DNA of 64,000 bases from Nocardioides bizhenqiangii (GCF_034661235.1 NZ_CP141059.1:1921501-1985500); one strand, 5' to 3'. Positions 50,089 to 59,540 are shown, counted from the first letter of the stretch. Translations and numbers: made by a program. Notes: generated by a model from the letters alone, not told the origin.

Positions 50089-51120
50089 GTGAAGAGCGCA
50101 GAGCTGCAGGTCGCGAGCTACCCCGACGGCGAGGTGGGGCCGCAGCACTTCGTCATGGTCAAGAGCGCCGTCCCCGACGACGTCGGCGGATTGGCCGAGG
50201 GCGAGGTGCTGGTGCGCAACACCTGGACCTCCGTGGATCCTGGGCTGCGGCTCCGGCTCCGGGCCGCGGCGCCGGCCGGCTACTTCCAGGCGTTCCCGCT
50301 CGGAGCACCCATGGACGGGATCCTGACCGTCGGCGAGGTGGTCGCGTCGCGCGCCGCCGGGTTCGCGACCGGCGACACGGTGTGGCACTCCCTCGGCTGG
50401 CGGGAGTACTCCGTCGTCCGGGCGTCGGACGTGGCCATGAACGGCATCGGCACGCTGCGGCGGCTCGACCTCGACGGCAACGAGCCGCAGTCGTTCCTCG
50501 GTGCGCTGGGCCCGATGGGACTGACGGCGTACAGCGGGCTGGCGGTGGCAGGTGCGCTCGGCGGCGGCGAGGTGGTCTGGGTGTCCGCCGGTGCCGGCGC
50601 GGTCGGATCGCTGGTCGCCCAGTTCGCTCGGCTGCTCGGGCACCGCGTGATCGCCTCGGCGGGTACGCCGGACAAGGTCCGCTGGCTCCGCGAGACGCTG
50701 GCGGTCGACGCCTTCAGCTACCGCGAGGAGGAACTGGCGGCCGCATTGAGGCGGCTGGCGCCCGACGGGATCGACGTCTACTTCGACAACGTCGGTGGCG
50801 ACCATCTCGAGGCAGCGCTCGCCGCGCTGCGGATGCACGGCCGTGTCGCCCTCTGCGGTTCGGTCTCGGACTACCAGTCCGAGACCCGCGGCCCGCACAA
50901 CCTGTTCCTCGCGACCGCGAAGCAGCTGACGCTCTCGGGCTTCCGCGGAAGCCTGCACCTGGACCGTCTGCCGGAGATGCAGGCGCGGGTGGGTCGGTGG
51001 CTCCGTGACGGCGAGCTGGTGTGCCCGGAGACCGTCTACGACGGACTGGCGGGGGCGCCGGCGGCCCTCGCCGACATGCTGAACGGCCGGACCCTCGGCA
51101 AGACCCTGGTGCGGCTCTAG
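50089..51120 (+). CDS. NADP-dependent MDR oxidoreductase (PTGR/LTB4DH-like)
   Basis: A 343-residue zinc-free medium-chain reductase. GPMGLTAYSGLA, SAGAGAVGSLVAQFARLLG and DVYFDNVGGDHL mark the leukotriene B4 dehydrogenase/2-alkenal reductase group, which reduces alpha,beta-unsaturated carbonyls with NADPH. GTG 50089 follows GAGGGAG. It fits a step that saturates an enone or enal formed in the route. It starts a unit with the dehydrogenase and kinase genes that follow. Confidence 0.88.
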   Translation: MKSAELQVASYPDGEVGPQHFVMVKSAVPDDVGGLAEGEVLVRNTWTSVDPGLRLRLRAAAPAGYFQAFPLGAPMDGILTVGEVVASRAAGFATGDTVWHSLGWREYSVVRASDVAMNGIGTLRRLDLDGNEPQSFLGALGPMGLTAYSGLAVAGALGGGEVVWVSAGAGAVGSLVAQFARLLGHRVIASAGTPDKVRWLRETLAVDAFSYREEELAAALRRLAPDGIDVYFDNVGGDHLEAALAALRMHGRVALCGSVSDYQSETRGPHNLFLATAKQLTLSGFRGSLHLDRLPEMQARVGRWLRDGELVCPETVYDGLAGAPAALADMLNGRTLGKTLVRL

Positions 51121-51150
51121 ATGAACAAGCCCGAAGAGTGAGGACGAACA

Positions 51151-52341
51151 ATGCAGGCTGACCACGACATCGCGGCCATCGTCGCGGCGACCACGGCGTT
51201 CGTGCGACGCGAGGTGTTACCGGTCGACGACGAGCACGACGGTGACATCGAGGCGGCGGGTGGTGAGACGTTGCGCGAGCGGCTCCAGTCCGCCGCGCGG
51301 GCCGAAGGCCTGCTCTCACCCCACGGCCCGGTCGACTGCGGTGGCCTCGGTCTGGGAATGGCGGACCGGGCTCCGGTCTTCGAGGCCGCGGGCTGGTCGT
51401 TGTTCGGCCCGGTGGCGCTGAACATCAACGCCCCGGACGAGGGCAACGTCCACCTCCTCGACAACGTGGCGTCGGATCCGCAACGGGCCCGTTACCTCGC
51501 TCCGCTCGTCAGCGGCCAGGCCCGGTCGGCCTTCGCCATGACCGAGCCGGCGCCGGGCGCGGGTGCCGACCCGACGATGCTGACCACCACTGCCGCGAAG
51601 GTCGACGGGGGGTGGTTGGTCAACGGCCGCAAGTGGTTCATCACCGGAGCGGACGGTGCCACCTTCTACATCGTGATGGCGCGCACCAGCGGTCAGCCCG
51701 GCGCGCCGGGTGGAGCCACGATGTTCCTCGCTCCCAGCAGCGCGGCCGGCATCGAGGTGGTCCGGCACATCGAGACCGTCGACCGGTCGATGCTGGGCGG
51801 TCACTGCGAGATGCGGTTCACCGACGTGTTCGTCGCGGACGAGGACGTGCTCGGGGGAGTGGACGAGGGATTCAGGTACGCCCAGGTGCGGCTGGGCCCC
51901 GCGCGCATGACGCACGTCATGAGGTGGCTGGGTGCGGCGTCCCGCGCCCACGAGGTTGCCGTCAGGTACGCCGCCGGCCGGCCGGCGTTCGGCGGACGGC
52001 TCGCGGACCTCGGGATGATGCAGCAGATGATCGCCGACAACGAGATCGATCTCGCGGCCACCCGAGCGCTGCTGATGGAGGCGTGTCGCGAGCTCGACGC
52101 CGGCAGCCGGGCGTCGGAGTCGACGTCCATCGCGAAGACCTTCGCTGCCGAGGCCCTGCACCGGGTCGTCGACCGGGCGACCCAGATGTGCGGCGGGCTC
52201 GGTGTCTCCCGCGAGCTGCCGGTCGCGCGCATCGCGCGGGAGATCCGCCCGTTCCGGATCTACGACGGCCCTTCCGAGGTCCACCGGTGGTCCATCGCCC
52301 GGCGTGCCGTCCGTCGCGTGGCGGGTTCCGAAGCCTCGTGA
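51151..52341 (+). CDS. Acyl-CoA dehydrogenase, ACAD10/ACAD11-like (second)
   Basis: A 396-residue acyl-CoA dehydrogenase. FAMTEPAPGAGADP, GRKWFITGADG and the C-terminal YDGPSEVHRWSIARRAV again show the ACAD10/11-type signature. Start ATG 51151 is at MQADHD. It overlaps by four bases with the second APH kinase gene (GTGA), giving a kinase/dehydrogenase pair like the one at 41823-44063. The two pairs may handle different chain lengths or two positions of one substrate. Confidence 0.88.
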   Translation: MQADHDIAAIVAATTAFVRREVLPVDDEHDGDIEAAGGETLRERLQSAARAEGLLSPHGPVDCGGLGLGMADRAPVFEAAGWSLFGPVALNINAPDEGNVHLLDNVASDPQRARYLAPLVSGQARSAFAMTEPAPGAGADPTMLTTTAAKVDGGWLVNGRKWFITGADGATFYIVMARTSGQPGAPGGATMFLAPSSAAGIEVVRHIETVDRSMLGGHCEMRFTDVFVADEDVLGGVDEGFRYAQVRLGPARMTHVMRWLGAASRAHEVAVRYAAGRPAFGGRLADLGMMQQMIADNEIDLAATRALLMEACRELDAGSRASESTSIAKTFAAEALHRVVDRATQMCGGLGVSRELPVARIAREIRPFRIYDGPSEVHRWSIARRAVRRVAGSEAS

Positions 52342-53357
52342 CGACGCCGAGTCGCCACGAGCTCGCACTCGTCGCTCGAGCACTCTCCGGGGCGGGGGTC
52401 GAGGTCGCCGGGCCGCTCGAGGCGGAGCCGATCTCGGGTGGTCGTTCCAACCTCACCTCGGTGATCTCGGACGGCCGGTCCCGGTGGATCCTGCGCACGC
52501 CGCCGCGCGCCGGCCGGACCGCGTCGGCCCACGACGTCGCACGCGAGCACCGGGTGACGGCGGCGCTGGCCGACTCGGGCGTCCCGGTGCCCCCGGCCCT
52601 CCTGCTGTGCGAGGACGAGTCGCTGCTCGGTGTCCCGTTCACGGTGAGCGGTCACGTGGAGGGTGCAGCCATCAGGACGCAGGCCGACCTGGCGGAGCAC
52701 GACGACCAGGCGGTCGTGGCGATGACGAGCGATCTCCTGTCCACGCTCGCGGCACTGCACCGGGTGGACCACGTCGCCGCCGGACTCGAGGACTTCGGTC
52801 GCCCCGAGGGGTACGCCGCGCGCCAGCTGAACCGGTGGAGCCGACAGTGGGACAGCGTGGGTCTCTCGGACCTCGACTCGTTGGCGCGCGCGGTCATGGC
52901 GCGGCTGGCGGCCCGGGTGCCGCCGCAGCGCGCGACGTCGGTCGTGCACGGCGACTTTCGCATCGACAACACCTTGATCGCCGTGGACGGACCCTCGTCC
53001 CGGGTGGCCGCCGTCATCGACTGGGAGCTGTCGACGATCGGCGACCCGGTGGCCGACGTCGCGATGATGTGTGCGTACCGGCATCCGCCGTTCGACCTCG
53101 TGATGGGGGCTCCGAGTGCCTGGACGAGCGATCGGCTCCCTTCCTCGCGTGAGCTCGCCGCCGGCTACGAAGCGGCTGGGGGAGTGCCGCTGGAGGACTG
53201 GGGGTTCCACCTGTCTCTGGCGTGCTTCAAGGTCGCCGTGATCGCGGCCGGCATCGACCACCGGAGGCGAGCCGGCGCCGGCGCGGGCCCAGGGTTCGAC
53301 ACCGCCGGTGAGGCCGTCGCGCCCTACCTGGAGCTTGCGCTCCGCGACCTCGGCTGA
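52338..53357 (+). CDS. APH-type phosphotransferase (second ACAD10/11-like kinase)
   Basis: A 339-residue kinase-fold protein with VVHGDFRIDN (His204, Asp206) and IDWELSTIGDPVAD. The start GTG 52338 overlaps the dehydrogenase stop. As with the first kinase, phosphorylation of a hydroxyacyl-CoA by analogy to ACAD10/11 and LvaA is the best inference. The N-terminal lobe (GGRSNLTSVISDGRSRWILR) is complete. After it comes a 246-base gap with a T-rich loop hairpin and an operator-like site. Confidence 0.85.
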   Translation: MTTPSRHELALVARALSGAGVEVAGPLEAEPISGGRSNLTSVISDGRSRWILRTPPRAGRTASAHDVAREHRVTAALADSGVPVPPALLLCEDESLLGVPFTVSGHVEGAAIRTQADLAEHDDQAVVAMTSDLLSTLAALHRVDHVAAGLEDFGRPEGYAARQLNRWSRQWDSVGLSDLDSLARAVMARLAARVPPQRATSVVHGDFRIDNTLIAVDGPSSRVAAVIDWELSTIGDPVADVAMMCAYRHPPFDLVMGAPSAWTSDRLPSSRELAAGYEAAGGVPLEDWGFHLSLACFKVAVIAAGIDHRRRAGAGAGPGFDTAGEAVAPYLELALRDLG

Positions 53358-53378
53358 GCCGAACTGGCCTCGGTCCTA

Positions 53379-53561
53379 GGGCGTCCAACTATTTTTTCGA
53401 ACGCCCGCCAGGCGTGGACCACGATGCCCAGGAGCTGGTGCGGCCGCAACGGAATGCCGTGCTGACCTGCGCAAACGCGTGCGTTTCTCCCCGAGCCGCG
53501 GGCAGCGGGTCTCGGTAGCCCGGCGTCGATGTGACGCTTGACACGAGTTCAATTCAGTTCT
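53379..53561 (+). promoter_or_regulatory. Operator-like repeats and weak hairpin in the 246-base gap 53358-53603
   Basis: At 53546-53561 AGTTCA and AGTTCT are repeated 10 bases apart, and TCAATTCAGTTCT (53549-53561) matches the operator with three mismatches. They lie about 45 bases before the ABC permease start. Earlier in the gap GGGCGT (53379-53384) pairs with ACGCCC (53401-53406) around a loop containing six T residues, a possible terminator of the preceding unit. No gene is seen in the gap. Confidence 0.5.
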
Positions 53562-53603
53562 AGGTTTCGAGAACTGAAGCAGGGCCTCTGTGAGGAGATC
53601 GAT

Positions 53604-54680
53604 GTGGCACCAACGCAGCAGTTCGTCCCGGTGGATGAGCCGGTCGACCAACTCGCCGAGCCGGAGACCCGGTCCCGGCGGATCGAGCCCGGCCGGATCC
53701 TCGGCAAGCTGGCCCCTCGTCGGATCAGCGCCATCTACCTGCTGGCCTTCTTCGTCGTGCTGTTCGGCGTGCTCAGCCCGGACACGTTCCTGACCGAAGT
53801 GACGTTCACGCTGGTCTTCCGCTCCGGGGTGGTGACCTGCATCCTGGCGCTGGCCTTCCTCGTGCCGCTCACGGCGGGGGTCTACGACCTCTCGATCGGC
53901 GCAGTCATGGCGCTCGGCCTGGGCATCGTCGTCTACCTGTCCCTCCACACCGACCTGCCGATCCTGGTGACCGCACTGATCGCGATCGCCGCCTCTGCCC
54001 TCAGCGGTGCTGTGTCGGGGTTCATCGTGGTCAAGCTGCACGTCGACTCGTTCATCGCGACCCTCGGCGTCAGCCAGGTGCTCGCCGGCGTCCTGCTGCT
54101 GATGTCGAACAACACCCAGCTGATCGGTCAGTTCCCCGAGGGCTGGGGTGAGCTCGGGCGCGGCGACTTCGTCGGCATACCCGTCGTCGTCTGGATGCTC
54201 CTGCTGCTCGCCCTGGTGATGTGGTACGCCCTGGAGTTCACCGCCGTCGGCCGTCATCTCCTGGCGACGGGCGGCAACCGCGAGGCGGCCCGGCTGGCCG
54301 GCGTACCGACGCAGCGGATCCTGTTCGGGGTGTTCGTCGCCAGCGGCGCGATCTCCGGTCTCGCCGGCGTGGTCTTCTCGATGCAGAGCCCCGTGTTCTC
54401 GTCCAGCGTCGGCCCTGGCTACCTCTTCCCGGCGGTCGCGGCGGTCTTCCTCGGCGCCTCGCAGCTCTCACAGCGTCCGAACGTGTGGGGCACCCTCATC
54501 GCCTACTTCGCGCTCGCCTTCGGCATCCAGGGCCTGGCGCTCTCGGCTTCGTCCGCCTCGGTCTGGAGCCAGCCGATGTTCCAGGGTGTGTCGCTGATCA
54601 TCGCGGTGGCGGTCGCCAGCCGCCCGGTCCTGCGCAAGCTGCGGGCCTCGCGGGAGCAGGCTCCGGAGCCGGTGAGCTGA
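53604..54680 (+). CDS. ABC transporter permease, ribose/RbsC type
   Basis: A 358-residue permease with about eight to ten hydrophobic helices and the RbsC-type EAARLAGVPTQRI loop (EAA-like motif that contacts the ATPase). GTG 53604 follows TGAGGAGA. The N terminus has an unusual hydrophilic stretch of about 50 residues. It is the inner-membrane channel for the lipoprotein at 57235 and the ATPase at 54682. Substrate unknown; family members take up sugars, cyclic polyols or nucleosides. Confidence 0.87.
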   Translation: MAPTQQFVPVDEPVDQLAEPETRSRRIEPGRILGKLAPRRISAIYLLAFFVVLFGVLSPDTFLTEVTFTLVFRSGVVTCILALAFLVPLTAGVYDLSIGAVMALGLGIVVYLSLHTDLPILVTALIAIAASALSGAVSGFIVVKLHVDSFIATLGVSQVLAGVLLLMSNNTQLIGQFPEGWGELGRGDFVGIPVVVWMLLLLALVMWYALEFTAVGRHLLATGGNREAARLAGVPTQRILFGVFVASGAISGLAGVVFSMQSPVFSSSVGPGYLFPAVAAVFLGASQLSQRPNVWGTLIAYFALAFGIQGLALSASSASVWSQPMFQGVSLIIAVAVASRPVLRKLRASREQAPEPVS

Positions 54681-54681
54681 C

Positions 54682-56229
54682 GTGACGCTCTCGCAGCTGG
54701 CCACCGACGGCGTCGGGTCGGGGCACCCGGTGCTGACGGTGCGCGGCCTGTCGAAGACCTTCGTCTCGACCCGGGCGCTCAACCAGGTCGACTTCGATCT
54801 GCGAGCGGGCGAGATCCACGCACTGGTGGGCCAGAACGGCTGCGGCAAGTCGACGCTGATCAAGGTCCTCGCCGGCTTCCACCAGCCCGACCCGGGCGTG
54901 GAGATCAAGCTGGGTGGTGCGGAGATCGATCTGTCGAGCACGGCGGATGCTCACCGTGCGGGGCTGCGCTTCGTGCACCAGGACCTCGGCCTGGTGGGGA
55001 CGCTGAGCACCGTCGAGAACCTGATGCTCGGCCGCCGGCTCTCCACCGGTCGTGGCGGACGGATCCGCTGGGCCGCAGAGCGCCGCGACGCGGTGCGCCG
55101 GATGAGGGACCTGGGCTACAGCTTCGACGTCGAGCGGCCCGTGGCCGCGCTCGGCGCTGCCGAGCGCACCGGCGTGGCCATCGCCCGAGCCCTGTGGGAC
55201 TGGGAGGCCGCGCGGGTCCTCGTGGTCGACGAGCCGACCGCGTCGCTGCCGCGGGAGGAGGTCGCGGTGCTGTTCGCCGCACTCGAACGTGTCCGGGAAG
55301 CCGGACTGGGCGTCATCTACGTGTCGCACCGACTCGACGAGATCTTCGCGATCGGTGACCGGGTCACCGTCCTGCGTGACGGCGTTCGCGTCGGCACCTG
55401 GGACGTCGACGCGATCGACCAGGACGGCCTGGTGCGCTCGATGATCGGTGACGAGAAGCTACGTCCTCCGCATGACCACACCGTCGACCCGACGGACGGC
55501 GAGGTCGCCCTAGCGGTCACCGGCCTGAACGGAACGGTCGTCGAGGACGTCGACCTCCGCGTACGCCGCGGCGAGGTCGTCGGGATCGCCGGGCTCACCG
55601 GCTCCGGACGCGAAGAGCTGCTGTCGTTGATCTTCGGCGTCGCGTCGAGATCGGGCGACGTGCGGCTCGACGGCCGGCCGGTGCCGGCGAACCCGCGCCG
55701 CGCGATGAGGGCGGGCCTCGCGCTCGTGCCCGCGGACCGCCGAGGTGAGGGCGCCATCCTCGAGATGCCCGTCCGGGAGAACTTCGGCCTCACCGACCTG
55801 CGCCGCTTCGCGACCCGCTTCGGATACCTGAGCCGGGGGCGCGAGGTGAAGGAGGTCAAGGAGTGGATCCGGCGTCTCGACGTACGCCCGCCGCTCCCCG
55901 AGGCCCTCTTCGGCGCGCTCTCCGGCGGCAACCAGCAGAAGGTGGTCCTGGCGAAGTGGTTGCGCCGGCAACCCGCCGTGCTCCTGCTCGACGAGCCCAG
56001 CCAGGGGGTCGACGTCGGCGCCAAGGCCGTCATCCACGCGCTCGCGCGCGAGGTGGCAGCGGACGGTGCCTGCGTCGTCATCGCGTCGTCCGACGACAGC
56101 GAGCTGTGCGACACCTGCGACCGGGTCGTCGTGATGCGCGACGGCCGCATCGTCGCGGAAGTGGCGGGGTCCCGCCTCACCACCGAGGAGCTCAGTCGCC
56201 TGCAGCTCGGTCTGGCAGCGACCGCCTAG
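54682..56229 (+). CDS. ABC transporter ATP-binding protein, RbsA/MglA type
   Basis: A 515-residue protein with two tandem ABC domains. The first has a normal Walker A (GQNGCGKST, near residue 52) and Walker B (VLVVDEPTAS), but its signature is degenerate (LGAAERTG). The second has a degenerate Walker A (GLTGSGREELL) and a canonical LSGGNQQK signature and DEPSQGVD, as is usual for RbsA-type importers. GTG 54682 starts one base after the permease stop. It powers import together with the permease. Confidence 0.92.
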   Translation: MTLSQLATDGVGSGHPVLTVRGLSKTFVSTRALNQVDFDLRAGEIHALVGQNGCGKSTLIKVLAGFHQPDPGVEIKLGGAEIDLSSTADAHRAGLRFVHQDLGLVGTLSTVENLMLGRRLSTGRGGRIRWAAERRDAVRRMRDLGYSFDVERPVAALGAAERTGVAIARALWDWEAARVLVVDEPTASLPREEVAVLFAALERVREAGLGVIYVSHRLDEIFAIGDRVTVLRDGVRVGTWDVDAIDQDGLVRSMIGDEKLRPPHDHTVDPTDGEVALAVTGLNGTVVEDVDLRVRRGEVVGIAGLTGSGREELLSLIFGVASRSGDVRLDGRPVPANPRRAMRAGLALVPADRRGEGAILEMPVRENFGLTDLRRFATRFGYLSRGREVKEVKEWIRRLDVRPPLPEALFGALSGGNQQKVVLAKWLRRQPAVLLLDEPSQGVDVGAKAVIHALAREVAADGACVVIASSDDSELCDTCDRVVVMRDGRIVAEVAGSRLTTEELSRLQLGLAATA

Positions 56230-56294
56230 TCGAGGCGCGCGGCCCGATGGGCAACACGGACACGAACACCGAACCAGCACGAGGAGAAGCGCAG

Positions 56295-57137
56295 ATGGGC
56301 ACACTCGAGGGCAAGGTCGCCTTCATCACCGGCGCCGGTCGCGGCCAGGGCCGCTCGCACGCCCTGCGGCTGGCAGACGAAGGGGCGGACATCGTCGCCC
56401 TGGACATCTGTGCCGATGCCGTCGAGAGCGTCCCGTACTCGCTGGCGGATCGCGCCGACCTCGACCAGACGGTCGCGCTCGTGGAGGCGAAGGGCCGTCG
56501 CATCGTCGCCGAGGAGGCGGACGTCCGCGACCTCGGCCAGGTCCAGAAGGTCGTCGACGCCGGGCTCGGCGAGCTCGGCCGGATCGACGTCGTCTGCGCG
56601 AACGCCGGCGTCGGCTCGTGGTCGGTCAGCTGGGAGATGTCCGAGCAGGTCTGGAAGGACATGATCGACGTCAACCTCACCGGGGTGTTCAACACCGTCC
56701 GGGCAGCGCTCCCGTCGATGGTCGAGCGAGGGGAGGGCGGCTCGGTGGTGCTCACCAGCTCCACGGCCGGCCTGATCGGCTACCAGAACACCGCCCACTA
56801 CACAGCGGCCAAGCACGGCGTGATCGGTCTGATGAAGGTGCTGTCCCAAGAGCTGGGCCCCCACCGGATCCGGGTGAACGCCATCTGCCCGACCACGGTC
56901 AACACGCCGCTGGTGGTGAACGACGCGACGTTCCGGCTGTTCGCACCCGACGTCGCCCAGCCCGGCCCTGACGACGTCCGCGAGGCGTTCGCCGGGCTCA
57001 ACAGCCTGCCTGACGTGCCGTGGATCGAACCCCTCGATGTCTCCGAAGCAGTCGCCTGGCTCTGCTCCGATGCGGCCCGGTACATCACCGGGATCGCCCT
57101 TCCCATCGACGCGGGGAACACCGCGAAGAAGGGCTGA
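56295..57137 (+). CDS. Mycofactocin-coupled-type short-chain dehydrogenase
   Basis: A 280-residue SDR with the typical opening GKVAFITGAGRGQGRSHALR and later CANAGVG, TSSTAGLIG and HYTAAKHGV. This form, with the GRGQGRSHA motif and inserted loop near residue 50-65, matches the mycofactocin-coupled SDR group, which holds NAD tightly and regenerates it through mycofactocin. ATG 56295 has GAGGAG in front; 56248 is a longer alternative. It ends the ABC operon. Mycofactocin dependence is inferred by family; no mft genes are in the window. Confidence 0.82.
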   Translation: MGTLEGKVAFITGAGRGQGRSHALRLADEGADIVALDICADAVESVPYSLADRADLDQTVALVEAKGRRIVAEEADVRDLGQVQKVVDAGLGELGRIDVVCANAGVGSWSVSWEMSEQVWKDMIDVNLTGVFNTVRAALPSMVERGEGGSVVLTSSTAGLIGYQNTAHYTAAKHGVIGLMKVLSQELGPHRIRVNAICPTTVNTPLVVNDATFRLFAPDVAQPGPDDVREAFAGLNSLPDVPWIEPLDVSEAVAWLCSDAARYITGIALPIDAGNTAKKG

Positions 57138-57202
57138 CAGGCACCAACCGGGCACGACCTGCCCGGGTTCCAGAGATCTCGGACGTTCATATCCATTCAA
57201 AC

Positions 57203-57215
57203 TGAACTGAATTCA
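57203..57215. promoter_or_regulatory. Operator-like site before the lipoprotein gene
   Basis: TGAACTGAATTCA matches the consensus with one mismatch (A for G). It lies 20 bases before the start ATG of the substrate-binding protein at 57235, with GAGTTC-like bases and a GGAG ribosome site after it. Confidence 0.65.
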
Positions 57216-57234
57216 AGTTTACTTAGGAGTTCCG

Positions 57235-58365
57235 ATGAAGAACTGGCAGCGCATTGCGCGCATGTCGCTCGCCGTGCCGCTGCTGGCCCTCGGGCTGGCT
57301 GCATGCGGTGATTCCGACGCGGAGTCGACCTCGCCCGAGGCCTCGGCTGCGGCCGAGGCAGCGCCGGACCCGGTGACGACCCCGCCGACCGAGATCACGA
57401 TCACCACCCCGCTCGAGGCGCCTCCGGAGCCCGGGAAGACCTTCTTCTGGCTGCAGTGCGAGCTGCCGATCTGCGGGAAGATCGGGACCGGGGTCGAGGC
57501 CGCGGTCGACGCTGCTGGGTGGAACTACGAGAACATCGTCTTCAAGGCCACTGACCCCGGCGGCGCCATCGAGTCGGCGATCCAGCAGAGCCCCGACGTC
57601 ATCGGCATCACCGGCATCCCCTCGGCGGCGATCGAAGCCCAGCTCGCCAGCGCCGCAGAGGCGGGCATCCCCGTGGTGACCTGCTCACCGGGTCCCGAGG
57701 ACCCGTCTCCCGAGACGTACGCCGCGATCTGCAGCCAGACCACGCAGCCGGACGGGGAGAACCTGGCGCTGTGGGCGATCAAGGACTCCAGCGGCGGCGC
57801 CAACATCGTGACCGTCACGATCCCGAGCTTCCCTTCGCTGCAGACGACCGTCGACGGCGTGCACAAGATGGTCGACGAGCACTGCGCTGACTGCTCGGCC
57901 GACGAGCTGGAGCTGACCGTCGAGGACCTGGCCGGCGGCCAGGTGGCGTCGAAGCTCGTGGCCTACCTCCAGTCGAACCCCGACACCAACTACGTGCTGT
58001 TCAATTTCGCGGACCTGGAGATCGGAGTTCCGGAGGCGCTCCAGGTCGCCGGGTTCGAGGACAAGGTGAAGCTGATCGGCAACGGCGGCGGGCCCCAGCA
58101 GTTCGAGGCGCTCGTCGAGGGTGGCGGGATGGATGCCGCCTGGGTGGCTTACCCGAGCCTCTACTCGGGGTGGCAGATGGTGGACGCGGCGCTCCGACTC
58201 GTCGACGGCGGCACGCTGCCTGACGGTTACCACGAGGAGATGGAGTCCCTGCCGACGTACATCGTCGACACGCCTGAGGCGGCGGAGGCGCTGGCGCCGT
58301 CGTACGACTTCGCCGGCCCTGCGGGCTACGAGGAGCAGTTCACCGAGCTCTGGCAGCTCAACTGA
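57235..58365 (+). CDS. ABC transporter substrate-binding lipoprotein
   Basis: A 376-residue lipoprotein. The signal peptide ends in a lipobox LAAC with Cys24 as the lipidated residue, followed by a flexible Ala/Ser/Pro-rich linker (residues ~25-60) and a LacI/RbsB-type periplasmic-binding fold (GAIESAIQQSPDVIGITGIP, VTIPSFPSLQTTVDG). It captures the ligand on the cell surface for the RbsC/RbsA-type importer encoded upstream. ATG 57235 follows AGGAG. A strong terminator follows the gene. Confidence 0.92.
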   Translation: MKNWQRIARMSLAVPLLALGLAACGDSDAESTSPEASAAAEAAPDPVTTPPTEITITTPLEAPPEPGKTFFWLQCELPICGKIGTGVEAAVDAAGWNYENIVFKATDPGGAIESAIQQSPDVIGITGIPSAAIEAQLASAAEAGIPVVTCSPGPEDPSPETYAAICSQTTQPDGENLALWAIKDSSGGANIVTVTIPSFPSLQTTVDGVHKMVDEHCADCSADELELTVEDLAGGQVASKLVAYLQSNPDTNYVLFNFADLEIGVPEALQVAGFEDKVKLIGNGGGPQQFEALVEGGGMDAAWVAYPSLYSGWQMVDAALRLVDGGTLPDGYHEEMESLPTYIVDTPEAAEALAPSYDFAGPAGYEEQFTELWQLN

Positions 58366-58368
58366 GGC

Positions 58369-58407
58369 ATGCGGGGGCGCCGGCCACATCGCCGGCGCCC
58401 TCCGCAT
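58369..58407 (+). terminator. Hairpin terminator after the lipoprotein gene
   Basis: ATGCGGGGGCGCCGGC (58369-58384) pairs with 58391-58407 over a 6-base loop, with a single bulged T. The GC-rich 16-bp stem begins four bases after the stop codon and is followed by a moderately T-containing stretch, so a Rho-independent-type terminator is probable. Confidence 0.75.
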
Positions 58408-58476
58408 CCACCTTCATCTGACATGTCATCGACTCGGCGCCGGCCCGGCCGGCGCCCCACGGGAGAGGAAGCTCCG

Positions 58477-59484
58477 ATGCAGCTGCAGAAAGAGGCCGGC
58501 CCCAGATCGCGGATCGACCTCAGCCTGGCCCTGCCTTCGTCGGCCACGCCTGATGGCGTCGGAGAGCTGGCGCTCGCGGCCACCTTGTTCGTTCCGGACG
58601 AGATCGCTGACGATGTCCGCGTTCTCGTCTGCTGGCCGGGCGGGTCGTACGGAAGGGACTACTGGGACATCCGGATCCCGGGCCACGACGGCTACAGCTT
58701 CGCCGAGCACATGACCTCGTGTGGCTTCCTGGTGCTCGCGGTCGACCCGCTGGGCGTCGGAGGCAGCGGACGGCCCGCGGACGGCACCGTCTGCACGTAC
58801 GAGGCGTTGGCCGCCGCGGCCCACGGCGCGGTAGAAGTTCTTCGCGCCCGTCTGGCGGACGGGTCCCTCGCCGCCGGGCTGCCGCCCATCGCCGAGCCGA
58901 GAGTGGTCGGCGTCGGGCACTCCATGGGCGGTGGCCTCGTCGCCATCCAGCAGGCGCAATGGGGTAGCTACGACGGGATCGCCGTCCTCGGCTACACGCA
59001 CGGAGTCAAGACTCGCTCCGTCGACCATGGGGACGACGCGACGATGCGCTCCACCGCCGTCGAGCTCGCCAAGGGCTTCTGGGGATCGCAGTGGGAGGCG
59101 GGCTACGGCGTCGTCGACAAGGTGCCTCACCAAGCGTGGCTCAACGGTCCTGACGTGCCGGCTGAGATCATCGCCGCGGACAATGCGAACCCGGTGGTCT
59201 GGGCAGCCTGGCCCTACGTCGATGCCCTCCACGTCGGCTACACGGCTGCGCACGCGGCTCAGGTCTCGTCACCGGTGTTCCTCGCGTTCGGTGAGTTCGA
59301 CATCAGTGAGCAGCCGCGGGGCGAGGCGGCGTTCTACGAACGGGCGGACGACATCACGCTGTTCGTGCTGGCAGGCAGCTATCACTGCCACAACTTCCAG
59401 GCCGGTCGCGCAGATCTCTGGGATCGCATCGGCGGATGGGCGACGGGCGTGGCCGGATCGCGGCCGTCGGCCGGGTCGTCCTGA
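58477..59484 (+). CDS. Alpha/beta hydrolase
   Basis: A 335-residue hydrolase. The nucleophile elbow is GHSMGGG (Ser149), the acid is likely Asp275 (FGEFDIS) and the base His303 or His305 (SYHCHNF). The start ATG 58477 is preceded by GGGAGAGGAAG. It may hydrolyse an ester or lactone, opening the substrate for the CoA ligase. It lies just after the ABC lipoprotein terminator and before the aldehyde dehydrogenase operator. Specificity is unknown. Confidence 0.85.
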   Translation: MQLQKEAGPRSRIDLSLALPSSATPDGVGELALAATLFVPDEIADDVRVLVCWPGGSYGRDYWDIRIPGHDGYSFAEHMTSCGFLVLAVDPLGVGGSGRPADGTVCTYEALAAAAHGAVEVLRARLADGSLAAGLPPIAEPRVVGVGHSMGGGLVAIQQAQWGSYDGIAVLGYTHGVKTRSVDHGDDATMRSTAVELAKGFWGSQWEAGYGVVDKVPHQAWLNGPDVPAEIIAADNANPVVWAAWPYVDALHVGYTAAHAAQVSSPVFLAFGEFDISEQPRGEAAFYERADDITLFVLAGSYHCHNFQAGRADLWDRIGGWATGVAGSRPSAGSS

Positions 59485-59540
59485 TGCGCCGAAGCGTCCC
59501 GGAGCCCTTGTGGCCCCGATCACTTTGGCGTAAATTGAAT

